From positions 558,001 to 622,000 of the forward strand of contig BMWJ01000003.1 of assembly GCA_014651175.1 (NCBI GenBank): a stretch of DNA of 64,000 nucleotides, in the 5' to 3' direction. Below are positions 1 through 8,672 of this stretch, piece after piece. A program made the translations under genes and the position numbers. How positions within the stretch are numbered: position 1 is the stretch's first letter; each line of letters starts with the position of its first letter. Origin of the DNA: Streptomyces clavifer (lineage in GTDB: Bacteria; Actinomycetota; Actinomycetes; Streptomycetales; Streptomycetaceae). The notes beneath the pieces are model-generated. The model did not search any database and was not told the origin of the DNA. It was given only the letters and a program-made list of their open reading frames with translations.

Positions 1-830
1 TTCCCGGTCTGCTCACCGCCTGCAGCAAGACCGACGCCGGTGCGGCGAACGGCGAGGGCGCCCTCGACAAGCTCCGCAAACAGGGATTCGTCCGGGTCGC
101 GTACGCCAACGAGGCCCCTTACGGCTACCTGGAGGGCAAGGAGCTGAAGGGCGAGGCCCCCACCCTGCACCGGGAGATCTTCAAGGCGCTCGGCGTCGAC
201 GAGCTGAAGCCCACCCTCTCCGAGTGGGACGGCCTGATCCCCGGCCTGCAGGCCGGGAAGTACGACGTCGTCAGCGCGGGCATGGCCATCACCCCGGAGC
301 GCTGCGCCAACGCCCTCTTCTCCGAGCCGGAGTTCATCTCCCCCACCGCGCTGATGGTCAGGAAGGGCAACCCGGAGAAGCTCACCGACCTGGCGTCCGC
401 GAAGGCCGCCGGCGTCACCGTCGGCGTGATGTCCGGCGCGGTCGAGGGCTCGTACGCCGAGGGTGCGGGCATCCCCGAGGGGAAGATCAAGACGCTGCAG
501 AAGCCGCAGGACGGCGCCGACGCGGTCAAGGGCGGCCGGATCGACGCGTTCCTGCTCACCGGCATCTCACTGCGCTGGCTGGCGAAGACCAACCCGGACA
601 CCGAGGTCACCGAGGCCTTCGTGCCGGAGCTGGACGGGAAGCAGCAGTTCTCCCCGGGCGGAGCGGTCTTCCGCACGGGCAACGAGGACCTGCGGGACTC
701 CTTCAACCGCGAGCTGAAGAAGATCGTCTCGGACAGGTCGCGCTATGTGGGCCTGCTGGAGGAGTACGGCTTCGGCGCGACGGAGATCCCGCCGGCCACC
801 CTGAAGACCGCCGATCTGTGCAAGGGCTGA
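1..830 (+). CDS. ehuB: Ectoine/hydroxyectoine ABC transporter, substrate-binding lipoprotein (5' partial)
   Basis: The gene enters from the left edge; the first complete codon is at base 3 and the stop is at 828-830. The first visible residues include L-L-T-A-C, a lipobox, so the mature protein would be a lipid-anchored solute receptor outside the membrane. The rest reads as a family 3 periplasmic binding protein (FVRVAYANEAPYGY near the N-terminus, GMAITPERC in the middle). Gene order receptor, permease, permease, ATPase, and motif similarity to EhuB, point to the compatible-solute (ectoine/hydroxyectoine) importer. Substrate is inferred; a polar amino-acid transporter is the alternative. 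Only the start of the signal peptide is missing. Confidence 0.8.
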   Translation, partial: PGLLTACSKTDAGAANGEGALDKLRKQGFVRVAYANEAPYGYLEGKELKGEAPTLHREIFKALGVDELKPTLSEWDGLIPGLQAGKYDVVSAGMAITPERCANALFSEPEFISPTALMVRKGNPEKLTDLASAKAAGVTVGVMSGAVEGSYAEGAGIPEGKIKTLQKPQDGADAVKGGRIDAFLLTGISLRWLAKTNPDTEVTEAFVPELDGKQQFSPGGAVFRTGNEDLRDSFNRELKKIVSDRSRYVGLLEEYGFGATEIPPATLKTADLCKG

Positions 831-849
831 CGGGGACGGACCACACCGT

Positions 850-1584
850 ATGAGCGACTTCCTCTCCACACTCGTCGACGAGTTCCCGCAGGTGAGAGCG
901 GGGTTGTGGGTGACGCTCCAGGCCACCGTCCTGGGCTCCCTGCTCGCCCTGCTGCTGTCGTTCACCCTCGGCCTGATGGCGGGCAGCAAACTGCTCCTGG
1001 TGCGCGGGGTCTCCCGGACCGTCGTGGAGTTCTTCCGCGGCACCTCGCTCTACATCCAGTTGTTCTGGCTCTACTACGCGATGCCCCAGCTCACCGGGTA
1101 CGAACTGACGCCGGTGGTCTGCGGGGTCGTCGCCTTCGGCCTCAACTACGGTGCGTACGGCTCGGAGATCGTGCGCGGCGCGATCAACTCCGTGCCCCGC
1201 GCGCAGTACGAGGCGGCCGTGGCGCTGAACATGAGCCCCTTCCACCGGATGCGGAAGGTGATCCTGCCGCAGGCCTGGGTGCAGATGATCCCCTCCTTCA
1301 CCAACCTGCTGATCCAGCTGCTGAAGTGCACGCCCCTGCTGTGGCTGATCTCCGCGGCCGACCTGATGACGGTGGTCCAGCAGATCCGCGACCGCACCGG
1401 TGAGACCCTCACCGCTTACCTCACCCTGCTGGCCGCCTACTTCGTCCTCGCCTACGCCCTGACCCTGCTGATGAACCTGCTGGAGCGGAGCGCCAAGCGC
1501 CGGCTCGGGCTGCACACCGGTACCAGGAGCCTGCTCAGGACCCGCAGCGCGGAAGCCGCCACGACCGCCGGAGGTGCCCGGTGA
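850..1584 (+). CDS. ehuC: Ectoine/hydroxyectoine ABC transporter permease EhuC
   Basis: Inner-membrane permease of the HisM/GlnP type, 244 aa. Hydrophobic segments cover roughly residues 15-50, 75-110 and 190-225, and the EAA loop (EAAVALNMSPFHRMRKVILPQA, about residues 118-139) contacts the ATPase. It begins 19 bp after ehuB and its stop overlaps the next start (GTGA), so the genes are translationally coupled. The ATG at 850 is the first start that leaves ehuB intact. Substrate is inferred from the operon. Confidence 0.8.
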   Translation: MSDFLSTLVDEFPQVRAGLWVTLQATVLGSLLALLLSFTLGLMAGSKLLLVRGVSRTVVEFFRGTSLYIQLFWLYYAMPQLTGYELTPVVCGVVAFGLNYGAYGSEIVRGAINSVPRAQYEAAVALNMSPFHRMRKVILPQAWVQMIPSFTNLLIQLLKCTPLLWLISAADLMTVVQQIRDRTGETLTAYLTLLAAYFVLAYALTLLMNLLERSAKRRLGLHTGTRSLLRTRSAEAATTAGGAR

Positions 1585-2222
1585 ACGCATTCGACTGGGA
1601 TGCCGTCGGGGAAGCCCTTCCCCTGCTGCTCGAAGGATTCCGGGTCACCCTCCTCGCGACCGTGCTCGGCACGCTCGTCGCGGCGGTGCTCGGGCTGGCC
1701 ATCGCGGTGGCCGGGCGGGCGCCGTCCCGCCTCGTCACGGTGCCCGTGAAGGCGGTGATGGAGTTCATCCGCTCCACCCCGCTGCTGGTCCAGCTCGTCG
1801 GCGCGGCGGCCCTCTTCACCTCCGTGGAGCCGCTGACCATCGGCATCGTGGTGCTGGGCGTCCACTACGCCACGTACACCTCCGAGGTGTACCGGGCCGG
1901 GATCGACGGTGTGCCCAAGGGCCAGTGGGAGGCCTGCCGGGCGCTCTCGCTGTCGCCCCGGCGGACCTGGCAGGCCGTGATCCTCCCGCAGGCGGTGCGC
2001 AACGTACTGCCCGCCCTCGGCAACTACGCGATCTCGATGTTCAAGGAGACGCCCTTCCTCGCCGTGATCACGGTGCAGGAGATGGTCTTCGAGGCCCGGA
2101 AGTACGGCGCCGACCACTTCGCGTACACCGAGGCGTTCACGCTCGCGGGACTGGTCTTCCTGGTCGCGAGCTACCCCACCTCGCTGCTGATGAGAAAGCT
2201 GGAGAAGCGCCTTGGCCACTGA
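1581..2222 (+). CDS. ehuD: Ectoine/hydroxyectoine ABC transporter permease EhuD
   Basis: Second permease of the importer, 213 aa, again HisM/GlnP-like with five or so membrane segments. Its coupling loop lies near residues 110-135 (WEACRALSLSPRR, then ILPQAVRN). The GTG start at 1581 overlaps the ehuC stop, and a GAGG element lies just upstream. EhuC and EhuD would form the heterodimeric channel that EhuA drives. Confidence 0.8.
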   Translation: MNAFDWDAVGEALPLLLEGFRVTLLATVLGTLVAAVLGLAIAVAGRAPSRLVTVPVKAVMEFIRSTPLLVQLVGAAALFTSVEPLTIGIVVLGVHYATYTSEVYRAGIDGVPKGQWEACRALSLSPRRTWQAVILPQAVRNVLPALGNYAISMFKETPFLAVITVQEMVFEARKYGADHFAYTEAFTLAGLVFLVASYPTSLLMRKLEKRLGH

Positions 2223-3045
2223 CTCTGCACCCCTGAAGGAACCCGCGGACGCGACCCCGGCCACCGGGACGGCCGCCGTCGAGCCGCTGGTCCGCTTCGA
2301 CAAGGTCGTCAAGCGGTACGGCGACCACGTCGTCCTGGACGAGCTGGACTTCACCGTGCGGCGCGGCGAGCACGTCACGCTGATCGGACCGAGCGGCTCC
2401 GGCAAGACGACCATCCTGCGGCTGCTGATGACGCTGGAGAAGGTCAGCGACGGCGTGATCTGGGTGGACGGCTCACCGCTGTCGCACGTGCGGACGGCCG
2501 ACGGCTCGCTGAAGCCGGCGGGCGAGAAGCAGCTGCGGGAGTCCCGGAAGAAGATCGGGATGGTCTTCCAGCAGTTCAATCTCTTCCCGAACATGAAGGT
2601 GCTCCAGAACATCACCGAGGCCCCGGTGAACGTGCTGGGCATGGCCCGCGAGGAGGCGGAGGCCCGCGCCGTCGACCTGCTCGACCTGGTCGGGCTCTCC
2701 GGGAAGGTCGACGCGCACCCCTCCCAGCTCTCCGGGGGCCAGCAGCAGCGGGTCGCCATCGCCCGCGCGCTGGCGATGCGGCCGGAGATCCTGCTGCTCG
2801 ACGAGGTGACGTCCGCGCTGGACCCGGAGCTCGTGGCGGGTGTGCTGGACCTGCTCGGTGACATCGCACGGAGCACCGACATCACGATGCTCTGCGTGAC
2901 CCACGAGATGAACTTCGCCCGGGACGTCTCGAAGAAGGTACTGATGTTCGACGCGGGCCGGGTGGTGGAGTCCGGTTCGCCGGAGAAGATCTTCTCCGAT
3001 CCGGAGCACGAACGTACGCGCGAGTTCCTCAACGCGGTGCTGTGA
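2212..3045 (+). CDS. ehuA: Ectoine/hydroxyectoine ABC transporter ATP-binding protein EhuA
   Basis: ATPase of the importer, 277 aa. It shows Walker A GPSGSGKTT (about residues 61-69), a Q-loop (MVFQQFNLFP), the signature LSGGQQQR, Walker B ILLLDEVTS and the switch histidine in CVTHEM. A TTG start at 2212 overlaps the end of ehuD by 11 bases and has GGAG six bases upstream; no better start lies near the conserved domain. The N-terminal 20 residues before the ATPase fold are Ala/Pro/Thr-rich. A strong hairpin follows at 3091-3123, closing the operon. Confidence 0.85.
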   Translation: MATDSAPLKEPADATPATGTAAVEPLVRFDKVVKRYGDHVVLDELDFTVRRGEHVTLIGPSGSGKTTILRLLMTLEKVSDGVIWVDGSPLSHVRTADGSLKPAGEKQLRESRKKIGMVFQQFNLFPNMKVLQNITEAPVNVLGMAREEAEARAVDLLDLVGLSGKVDAHPSQLSGGQQQRVAIARALAMRPEILLLDEVTSALDPELVAGVLDLLGDIARSTDITMLCVTHEMNFARDVSKKVLMFDAGRVVESGSPEKIFSDPEHERTREFLNAVL

Positions 3046-3090
3046 CCTCGCCCTCACCCACCGGACCGTGACTCTGGAATATGCCAAGCG

Positions 3091-3123
3091 GATGCGCCCC
3101 AGCTGATGGAGCCGGGGCGCATT
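3091..3123 (+). terminator. Hairpin terminator after ehuA
   Basis: Nine perfect base pairs (ATGCGCCCC with GGGGCGCAT, 3092-3100 and 3114-3122), extended by a G-U pair, around a 13-base loop. There is no U-run, as is common for Streptomyces terminators. It separates the ehu operon from the regulator gene at 3213. Confidence 0.7.
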
Positions 3124-3212
3124 CGTGAACTCGTCAACAGCCTCTTCTTGTGGGCCTCTTGGCGGCTATCGTGGTTCAGAAGCTTGCGGTCACAACCTGG
3201 TAGGGGGAAACC

Positions 3213-3971
3213 GTGGCGTTGAAGCCCGAGCCGAAGGCCTCGTTCCACTCGGTGCAGTACGCCCTGCGCGTCCTCGAGTCCGTGAGCACGCACGGTGACG
3301 GTGTGACCGAGGCACAGCTCTCCCGCGAGACGGCCCTGCCGCCCGGGCACCTCTCCTCCCTGCTGCTGACCCTGCGCCGCGAGGGCTACGTCGAGCAGGT
3401 GAGCGACGGCGCGTACGTCGTCGGGGCGTCGCTCCTGGATCTCGGCTCCGGCGCGGCCCGCCGGCAGGCCCTGGAGGCGAAGCTCCAGGAGACGCTGGCG
3501 CAGCTGCGGGACTCGGTCGGCGCGGCGGTCTACGTCAGCCGGTACGTCGACGGGGAGATCCGGGTCACGCAGATGGCCGACGGACCCCGCACACCCGCGG
3601 TCAACGAGTGGGTGGACTTCCGGTCGGCGGCGCACGCCAGCGCGATCGGCAAGTGCCTGCTGACGCAGCTCGACCAGAACGGGCGGCGCGACCACCTCTC
3701 CCGGCACCGGACGGCCCGGCTCACCTCCCGGACCATCACCAGCGAGAAGGTGCTGTTCTCGAAGCTGGACAGCCAGCCGGCGACGGTCCCGATGCTCGAC
3801 CTCCAGGAGTACGCGGTGGGCACGGTGTGCGCCGCGGTCCCCCTGACGGCGGGCTCGTCCGCGGGCTGCCTGGCCCTGTCCCTGCCGATCGAGGACGCGC
3901 ACCGGCTGCGGGCAGCCGCTGCGACGCTGAACCGCGGGGCGGCGCCCGTGCTCCTGTCGCTGGCGCTCTGA
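3213..3971 (+). CDS. IclR-type transcriptional regulator
   Basis: A 252-aa DNA-binding protein. Residues 9-65 form a winged helix-turn-helix of IclR type (QYALRVLESVSTHGDGVTEA, then LSSLLLTLRREGYVEQ). The remainder matches the IclR effector-binding domain, with HASAIGKCLL near residue 145 as in that family. The GTG at 3213 has a GGGGGAAA element just upstream. Adjacency to ehuA suggests it may control the importer, but that is inference; no operator was recognised. Confidence 0.75.
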   Translation: MALKPEPKASFHSVQYALRVLESVSTHGDGVTEAQLSRETALPPGHLSSLLLTLRREGYVEQVSDGAYVVGASLLDLGSGAARRQALEAKLQETLAQLRDSVGAAVYVSRYVDGEIRVTQMADGPRTPAVNEWVDFRSAAHASAIGKCLLTQLDQNGRRDHLSRHRTARLTSRTITSEKVLFSKLDSQPATVPMLDLQEYAVGTVCAAVPLTAGSSAGCLALSLPIEDAHRLRAAAATLNRGAAPVLLSLAL

Positions 3972-4127
3972 GTCCCGGCCGGACGCGGGGCCCGGGGATC
4001 GCCGCCGACCCCTGTCCGCCTTCGCCGTCCGAGCCCGCACGGGAGGCATCCCGGCGGGCCTCGGGGGGCCGGGTGGGCACGTGTCATCAGCACCCCTGAG
4101 GACCAGGTATTATTTTCGAGTCAGCAG

Positions 4128-4201
4128 GCGCCGTTAGCTCAGTTGGTTAGAGCAGCTGACTCTTAATCAGCGGGTCCGGGGTTCGAGTCCCTGACGGCGC
4201 A
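4128..4201 (+). tRNA. tRNA-Lys (anticodon CTT), copy 1
   Basis: A 74-base cloverleaf: acceptor arms GCGCCGT and ACGGCGC, D-arm AGCTCAGTTGGTTAGAGC, anticodon loop CTCTTAA (anticodon CTT, reads AAG) and T-arm GGGGTTCGAGTCCC, with discriminator A and no encoded CCA. It is identical to the copy at 8211-8284, and the preceding bases GTCAGCAG are also shared. Confidence 0.97.
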
Positions 4202-4202
4202 C

Positions 4203-4250
4203 GACAACGCAGTGGGCGGTTTCCGGGTTACGGAGACCGCCCACTGCGCT
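4203..4250. terminator. Bidirectional terminator between tRNA-Lys and the LPMO gene
   Basis: Thirteen perfect pairs (4208-4220 with 4236-4248) are extended inward by TTCCG/CGGAG to about 18 pairs with a five-base loop. It lies between the tRNA end and the convergent LPMO stop at 4278, so it can serve both. Confidence 0.75.
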
Positions 4251-4277
4251 ATGTGCTGCCGGTCACCCTGCTACGTC

Positions 4278-4868
4278 TCAGAACTGGACGTCGGAGCACG
4301 CGTAGAACGCGTTGGTGGTGTCCGCGACGTTCCACACGGCCAGGATGATGTGCTTGCCGGTCTTCTGGGTGGGGATGGTGCCCTGGTGGGTCAGCGTCGC
4401 CGGGGGCTGCTGGTTTCCGTACGGCACCGTCATGAAGGGCTGCGACTCCAGCGCGGCCCTGGTGAGCGGCTGGCTGGAGTTCCAGCCGTTCTTGGTGATG
4501 TAGTACCGGAAGTCGGACGTGGAGTGGCGTGCGGTGAACTGCCAGCGGAAGCTGTAGCCCTGCCCGCCGGTGACCTTGGTGGCGGGCCAGTTGCCGCCTC
4601 GGGGATCGTCGAGTTGGGCGAACTGACCGTTCCCGCCGGAACAGATCTTGCCGTCCGCCGGCCCTGCCGCCGGGAAGCCCTTGGGCCCCTCGACGCTCTG
4701 CGGCTCCCACTGGATGTTGCCGCAGCCCGTGACGGTGCCGTTGGCACAGAGCTTCTGCCGGCTGATGGGGGAATCCGTGTAGCCGTGGCTGCTGGCACTG
4801 CCGGTCGCGAACATGGAGACGCCCGCTATCGCTAGGCCGAGGACGGCCGCGCTTGCCCTTTTCCGCAT
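4278..4868 (-). CDS. Secreted AA10 lytic polysaccharide monooxygenase (LpmP-like)
   Basis: A 196-aa secreted copper enzyme that oxidatively cleaves chitin or cellulose chains. The signal peptide ends ...GSASS, so His28 would become the mature N-terminus and pair with His115 (TARHS) to form the copper histidine brace. Conserved AA10 elements follow (HGYTDSPISRQ, KVTGGQGYSFRW, FYACSDVQF at the C-terminus). There is no carbohydrate-binding module, so it is a single-domain LPMO. In Streptomyces an LPMO near cslA/glxA has been linked to apical glycan deposition; its position beside those genes supports the same role. Two DasR-like sites lie upstream, implying control by aminosugar availability. 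Confidence 0.88.
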   Translation of the reverse strand: MRKRASAAVLGLAIAGVSMFATGSASSHGYTDSPISRQKLCANGTVTGCGNIQWEPQSVEGPKGFPAAGPADGKICSGGNGQFAQLDDPRGGNWPATKVTGGQGYSFRWQFTARHSTSDFRYYITKNGWNSSQPLTRAALESQPFMTVPYGNQQPPATLTHQGTIPTQKTGKHIILAVWNVADTTNAFYACSDVQF

Positions 4869-4928
4869 GCTGTGTGCTCCTTGGAAACGTGGGGGATGTT
4901 CCGGGGGCTCTGCTGCGCGCAGGTTGTT

Positions 4929-4983
4929 GCGGTCTAGACCAAGTCCCAGATTATTGACGCGTCATGAACATGTCCAGACCAAT
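4929..4983 (-). promoter_or_regulatory. Two DasR-type (dre) operator candidates upstream of the LPMO gene
   Basis: A perfect 10-base palindrome GGTCTAGACC lies at 4931-4940. A second, imperfect copy (TGTCCAGACC then A) lies at 4971-4981, centred 40 bp away, about four helical turns. On the minus strand they read as the TGGTCT-n-GACC motifs known as dre sites and as the direct repeats of Streptomyces chitinase promoters. They lie about 60-115 bp upstream of the LPMO start. Confidence 0.7.
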
Positions 4984-5027
4984 GGGGGACCGGTTTCGCA
5001 CCGCGGGCGCCGCTCGCCGTACGCCCG

Positions 5028-6719
5028 TCAGGCCCCGTCCCCCTTGCCGCGGCCGGTGTAGAAGGCCACGGTCAGGTCTCTGACCAGGGCTTTGTGCTCG
5101 TAGTCGTCGAGCTCGACGATGCCGCGCGCGGTCAGCCGGCCGACGGTGTCGTCCACCGCGTCGACCACGGACGTCAGCACACCGTCCCGGTGCTTGGCGT
5201 CGATGGCCGCCACGCGGCACCGCTGCATCGCGGCCGCGACCTCCGGGGCGTACTCGATCCCGGTCGGCTGCGCGGAGTAGATCTCTACACCCGCCGGCGC
5301 ACACTCCGCCTTCAGCATCCGGGTCAGCGCGTCCCCGACGGCCTCGGCGTCGCGCAGCGTGCGGGTCTCTTCGAGGAAGGCGTCGGCCGGCAGCTGTGAG
5401 AGCACCCGCGCGAGCGCCGCCTCCACCTGGTCGCGCAGATACTGCTCGTGGTCCGCGATGCCGAGCGTGGCACGGACGGTGTCCGTGACCCGCCACACGA
5501 CGAGGACGACCACGCGCAGCGCGGTGCCGCTCGCGTCCACGGCGGGCAGCGGCTCACTGCGCCAGTGCCGCAGCCGCACGTCCACGCGCCGGCGCAGCAG
5601 GAGCGGGGAGACCCAGAGCAGGCCGGTGCGCCGGACACTGCCCCGGTAGTCGCCGAAGAGCGTCAGCACCGAGGCGTACCCGACCCGCCCGCGTCCGAGG
5701 CCGCCGAGCGCGAAGAGCACCACGACCGCGAGGAGCGCGAGCGGTGCCCAGACGTCGATGCCGAGGCCGTCGTACGGGCGGCCGCCCAGCCCGAGCCGCG
5801 CGGTCGCCGTGGCGGGCAGGACCCCGTGCCATCCCAGCAGGCCGAGCCCGGAGGCGATCGCGATCGCCGCGGCGAGCAGGGCGGACCAGCCGGGCAGGAC
5901 GGGCCCGGGCCGTTCGGTGAGCCGGGGATCGGGCGGGGGCGCGGGCCGCATGGGCCTCTCCGCCCGGGGCGACCGGGGCATCGGAGGCCGCCGGGCCGCG
6001 GGCCGCCACTCCGGCACGCCCGGGCCGGTGCGTCTGTCGCCGACGGTCCCGTTGCCGGCGTCGTGACCGCCGTCGTCGCGGAAGAGCAGGTGTACGGGAA
6101 TGGGGGCGGTGGTCTCGTTGGCGATGACGGGGTACCTGCGCCCCGCCCTCCGCGGGGCGGCCTCACCCGCCCCCACGGAGACGGCTGCCGAGGCGCGCGC
6201 GCCACCGTCCGGCAGCCCGGCACCCAGGTCCAGCGGGGCCACCGCGGCACCCAGGTCCAGCGGGCCCACCGCGGTACCCGTCCCCCGGCCCACGGCGGCG
6301 ACCGCGTCCACCACGTCGAGGTCCAGGTCGAGGAGCAGGTCCATCCCGGCGTCCGCCCGGGCATCCGCCTGGCCGTCCCCGCCGGTCACCGTGGACTGCC
6401 CCGCCGGATCGCACACGTCGGCCTCGGTATCCGTGTCCGCCCGCGGCTCCGGCGCGCGTACCTTCACGAGGTCGACCCGGCCGCCGACAGCGGGTCCGGA
6501 CGTCGTGCCCGGTTCCGCGCCCGGCTCCCGCTCCGACGAGAGCGGGGGCGGGGGCGGCGAGGGCGGGGGCACGGTCTCACCGGAGACCTCCGCCGGCACC
6601 GCCTCGGCCGGGACCGGCGCACCGGCCACGCCGCGTCCGGGCCGGGCACCCCACTCGTCCCGTGCATCCTGCCCGCCCCACTTGCCCCACTCGTCCCGCT
6701 GATTCTTCGTGGATCCCAT
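5028..6719 (-). CDS. SPFH/Band-7 domain membrane protein with long disordered N-terminal region
   Basis: A 563-aa protein, starting at the ATG at 6719, which has GGAGG five bases upstream; an ATG at 6734 in the same frame is possible but has a weaker site. Residues 1-260 are low-complexity, rich in Pro, Gly, Ala and charged residues. Two membrane segments follow (SALLAAAIAIASGLGLLGWH and LALLAVVVLFALGGLG). The C-terminal 200 residues are an SPFH/Band-7 domain (VDVRLRHWRSEPLPAVDASG; RDQVEAALARVLSQL). SPFH proteins scaffold membrane microdomains; a role at the hyphal tip is only suggested by the neighbourhood. Confidence 0.75.
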   Translation of the reverse strand: MGSTKNQRDEWGKWGGQDARDEWGARPGRGVAGAPVPAEAVPAEVSGETVPPPSPPPPPLSSEREPGAEPGTTSGPAVGGRVDLVKVRAPEPRADTDTEADVCDPAGQSTVTGGDGQADARADAGMDLLLDLDLDVVDAVAAVGRGTGTAVGPLDLGAAVAPLDLGAGLPDGGARASAAVSVGAGEAAPRRAGRRYPVIANETTAPIPVHLLFRDDGGHDAGNGTVGDRRTGPGVPEWRPAARRPPMPRSPRAERPMRPAPPPDPRLTERPGPVLPGWSALLAAAIAIASGLGLLGWHGVLPATATARLGLGGRPYDGLGIDVWAPLALLAVVVLFALGGLGRGRVGYASVLTLFGDYRGSVRRTGLLWVSPLLLRRRVDVRLRHWRSEPLPAVDASGTALRVVVLVVWRVTDTVRATLGIADHEQYLRDQVEAALARVLSQLPADAFLEETRTLRDAEAVGDALTRMLKAECAPAGVEIYSAQPTGIEYAPEVAAAMQRCRVAAIDAKHRDGVLTSVVDAVDDTVGRLTARGIVELDDYEHKALVRDLTVAFYTGRGKGDGA

Positions 6720-6757
6720 TCCCGCCTCCGTCATGTCCGTTCCGTCACCACACGCCG

Positions 6758-8041
6758 TCACACGAAGAGCCGGCGCCACGTCTCCGGCCCCGGATATCCG
6801 TCGGCCTCGCCTCCGCTCCAGCCCTGGGCCCGCTGGAAGGCTTCGACGTTGCGGCGGTCCGCCTCCGTCCAGCGCGGGCCGGCGCCCGCCGCGTAGTGCC
6901 TGCCGAATCCCTTCTTCACCAACTGGGCGCCCAGCCTCTGGACATGGCTGCTGGACTGCCCAGGCCGGAAGGCGCTCTTCCCCGGATAGGCCGGGGCGTG
7001 GCTCGCACCGCCGGCCGCCCCGGCGGTGGGGATCCTCCGCCCGACACCCCTGACCAGCAGATTCCAGGTGTCGGGTCCCGCAATGCCGTCCGCTTCCGGT
7101 CCCCTCCACCCCTGCGCCAGCTGGAACGCCCGCGTCGCGCGCCTGTCCGCGTCGGTCCAGCGCGGCCCCGCGGCGGTCGTGTAGTAGCTCTTGCCGCCCT
7201 GGGCCACGAGCAGCTTCCCGAGCTGGGTCACGTACGCGCTGTTCGCGCCGGGACCGAACTTCCCGGCACCCGGGAACGCCGTGTCCGCGCCGCTGCCGCC
7301 CGTCGCGCCGACGAGGCCGTTGTAGCGGTACGCCACGTATGAGGAGGAGTTGGTCCAGTACGCCATGGGCGTCGTCGCGGCGACGGTGTGCGGGCGGGTC
7401 TGCTCGTAGGCGAGGTAGTGACTGTGCGTGTCGTCGGCCCAGCCGCCGAAGATCGTGACGTGCGAACCCGCCGACGGGTCGGCCGGGTTGTGGAAGAGCA
7501 GCATGTCCCCGGGCTGCAGATCCGCCCGGGCGATCTTCGTCCCGTGAGCGGCCAGGCTGCCGGTCCACTCGTTGGTGCCGAGGTTCCAGGCCATCGACAC
7601 ATAGCCGGAGCAGTCCTGCCGGTACCCGTCCGACCAGTACGCCGACATGCTGTAGGGGACCTTCGCGGACACCCATTTCCGGGCACGGTCGATGATCTCG
7701 GCCCGGGTCGTCGTGCGGGGCGCCGTGCCCGGGACGGCGGGCGGCCCCGGGGCTCCGCCGCTGCCCAGGGGCCCGACCGCGCCCTGCGGGTGGACCGGCT
7801 GCGGGTCGGTCGGCGTGTCCGCCCGGGCCCCCCGGCCGGCCGCACCGGCGGCGGCGTCGGCCGCTCCGCAGGACAGGACCACCCCCGCCGCCGCGACCAG
7901 CACCAGGGCCCGCCGCGCCCCGTGCGCGACAGGGTGGCCTCCGTACCGGACGGGCAGCGCGGCGGCTGTGCGCCGCTGGTGGGCGCACCCCGCGCAGACA
8001 CAGTCGGCGGCGGGCTCGTACTCCTCGAAGCACACGGTCAT
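6758..8041 (-). CDS. Secreted NlpC/P60-like peptidase with two peptidoglycan-binding repeats
   Basis: The start at 8041 (MTVCFEEYEPAADC) has GAGGAG about six bases upstream, giving 427 aa. A short Cys-rich N-terminus (CVCAGC) precedes a hydrophobic export segment (ALVLVAAAGVVLSC). The middle has NlpC/P60-like motifs: catalytic-type Cys in QDCSGYVSMAWNL, GDMLLFHN, and His in SHVTIFGGW. Two C-terminal repeats of about 65 residues share the pattern GPRWT-AD-R-AFQ-AQGW-G-ADG-GP-TW, a wall-binding module frequent in Streptomyces. It probably cuts or remodels peptidoglycan. It lies 38 bp upstream of the SPFH gene and is probably cotranscribed with it. Confidence 0.75.
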   Translation of the reverse strand: MTVCFEEYEPAADCVCAGCAHQRRTAAALPVRYGGHPVAHGARRALVLVAAAGVVLSCGAADAAAGAAGRGARADTPTDPQPVHPQGAVGPLGSGGAPGPPAVPGTAPRTTTRAEIIDRARKWVSAKVPYSMSAYWSDGYRQDCSGYVSMAWNLGTNEWTGSLAAHGTKIARADLQPGDMLLFHNPADPSAGSHVTIFGGWADDTHSHYLAYEQTRPHTVAATTPMAYWTNSSSYVAYRYNGLVGATGGSGADTAFPGAGKFGPGANSAYVTQLGKLLVAQGGKSYYTTAAGPRWTDADRRATRAFQLAQGWRGPEADGIAGPDTWNLLVRGVGRRIPTAGAAGGASHAPAYPGKSAFRPGQSSSHVQRLGAQLVKKGFGRHYAAGAGPRWTEADRRNVEAFQRAQGWSGGEADGYPGPETWRRLFV

Positions 8042-8210
8042 AGGGCTCCTCTTCCCCTCGGCAGTCGTCAAGATCTTCCGTATCTCAACTTTCCCGGCAT
8101 ATCCCATGGTGACGGACTAAAGGGAAAAAACGACCATCCGACAGGCCGGGCCCGGAGGGAATTGGTGGGGAGCACCCCCGCCCATCGGGTAAAGTTCTCC
8201 AGGTCAGCAG

Positions 8211-8284
8211 GCGCCGTTAGCTCAGTTGGTTAGAGCAGCTGACTCTTAATCAGCGGGTCCGGGGTTCGAGTCCCTGACGGCGCA
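8211..8284 (+). tRNA. tRNA-Lys (anticodon CTT), copy 2
   Basis: Same 74 bases as 4128-4201, with the same GTCAGCAG leader. The strong hairpin at 8291-8327 follows immediately. Confidence 0.97.
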
Positions 8285-8290
8285 CGCAAC

Positions 8291-8327
8291 AACAAGGCCC
8301 CCTCACCGAGCGTGAGGGGGCCTTGTT
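8291..8327 (+). terminator. Terminator of tRNA-Lys copy 2
   Basis: Sixteen perfect base pairs (AACAAGGCCCCCTCAC at 8291-8306 with its complement at 8312-8327) around the loop CGAGC. Confidence 0.85.
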
Positions 8328-8672
8328 CGTGTGCGCGCCACGCGCCCGGCGCCGCGTACCGGCACACCACCCCGCGGGGCCGCACCCACCCCGGCGCCGA
8401 GGCGCCCCGGGGCGCCTCCGGTCACTCCCGTGCGCCCCCTTCGCGCGAGCCTCCCAAATCGGGTTCATCTCTCGTCAAGCAGCCCTTTTCACCCTTGCGA
8501 TCACGCCACAGATCGGACAATCTGACCTGGTGCTCCACCCCGGGAGGCCCATGGACCCTGGGGTCGGAGGGGGTGGAACACCTGTCCCGATCCCCTCCCC
8601 GCGGGGCGGGGGCCCCGCACACGAGCGCATACGCAGAGGTCACGCAGACATCCTGCGTGCGGGGGGACAACC
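8328..8672. other. Gene-free leader region upstream of cslA
   Basis: No convincing gene on either strand. It should hold the cslA promoter; the AT-richer stretch around 8450-8530 is the likeliest place. No riboswitch-like structure was recognised. Confidence 0.5.

Noticed and set aside
6735..8033. Extension of the SPFH frame into a 1001-residue protein
   Set aside because: Upstream of 6719-6734 the frame overlaps the NlpC/P60-like gene, has no domain similarity and reads as GC-driven open frame; a strong ribosome site exists at the shorter start.
8042..8210. Riboswitch upstream of the NlpC/P60-like gene
   Set aside because: The leader is short and I could not find the conserved c-di-AMP (ydaO) core sequences.
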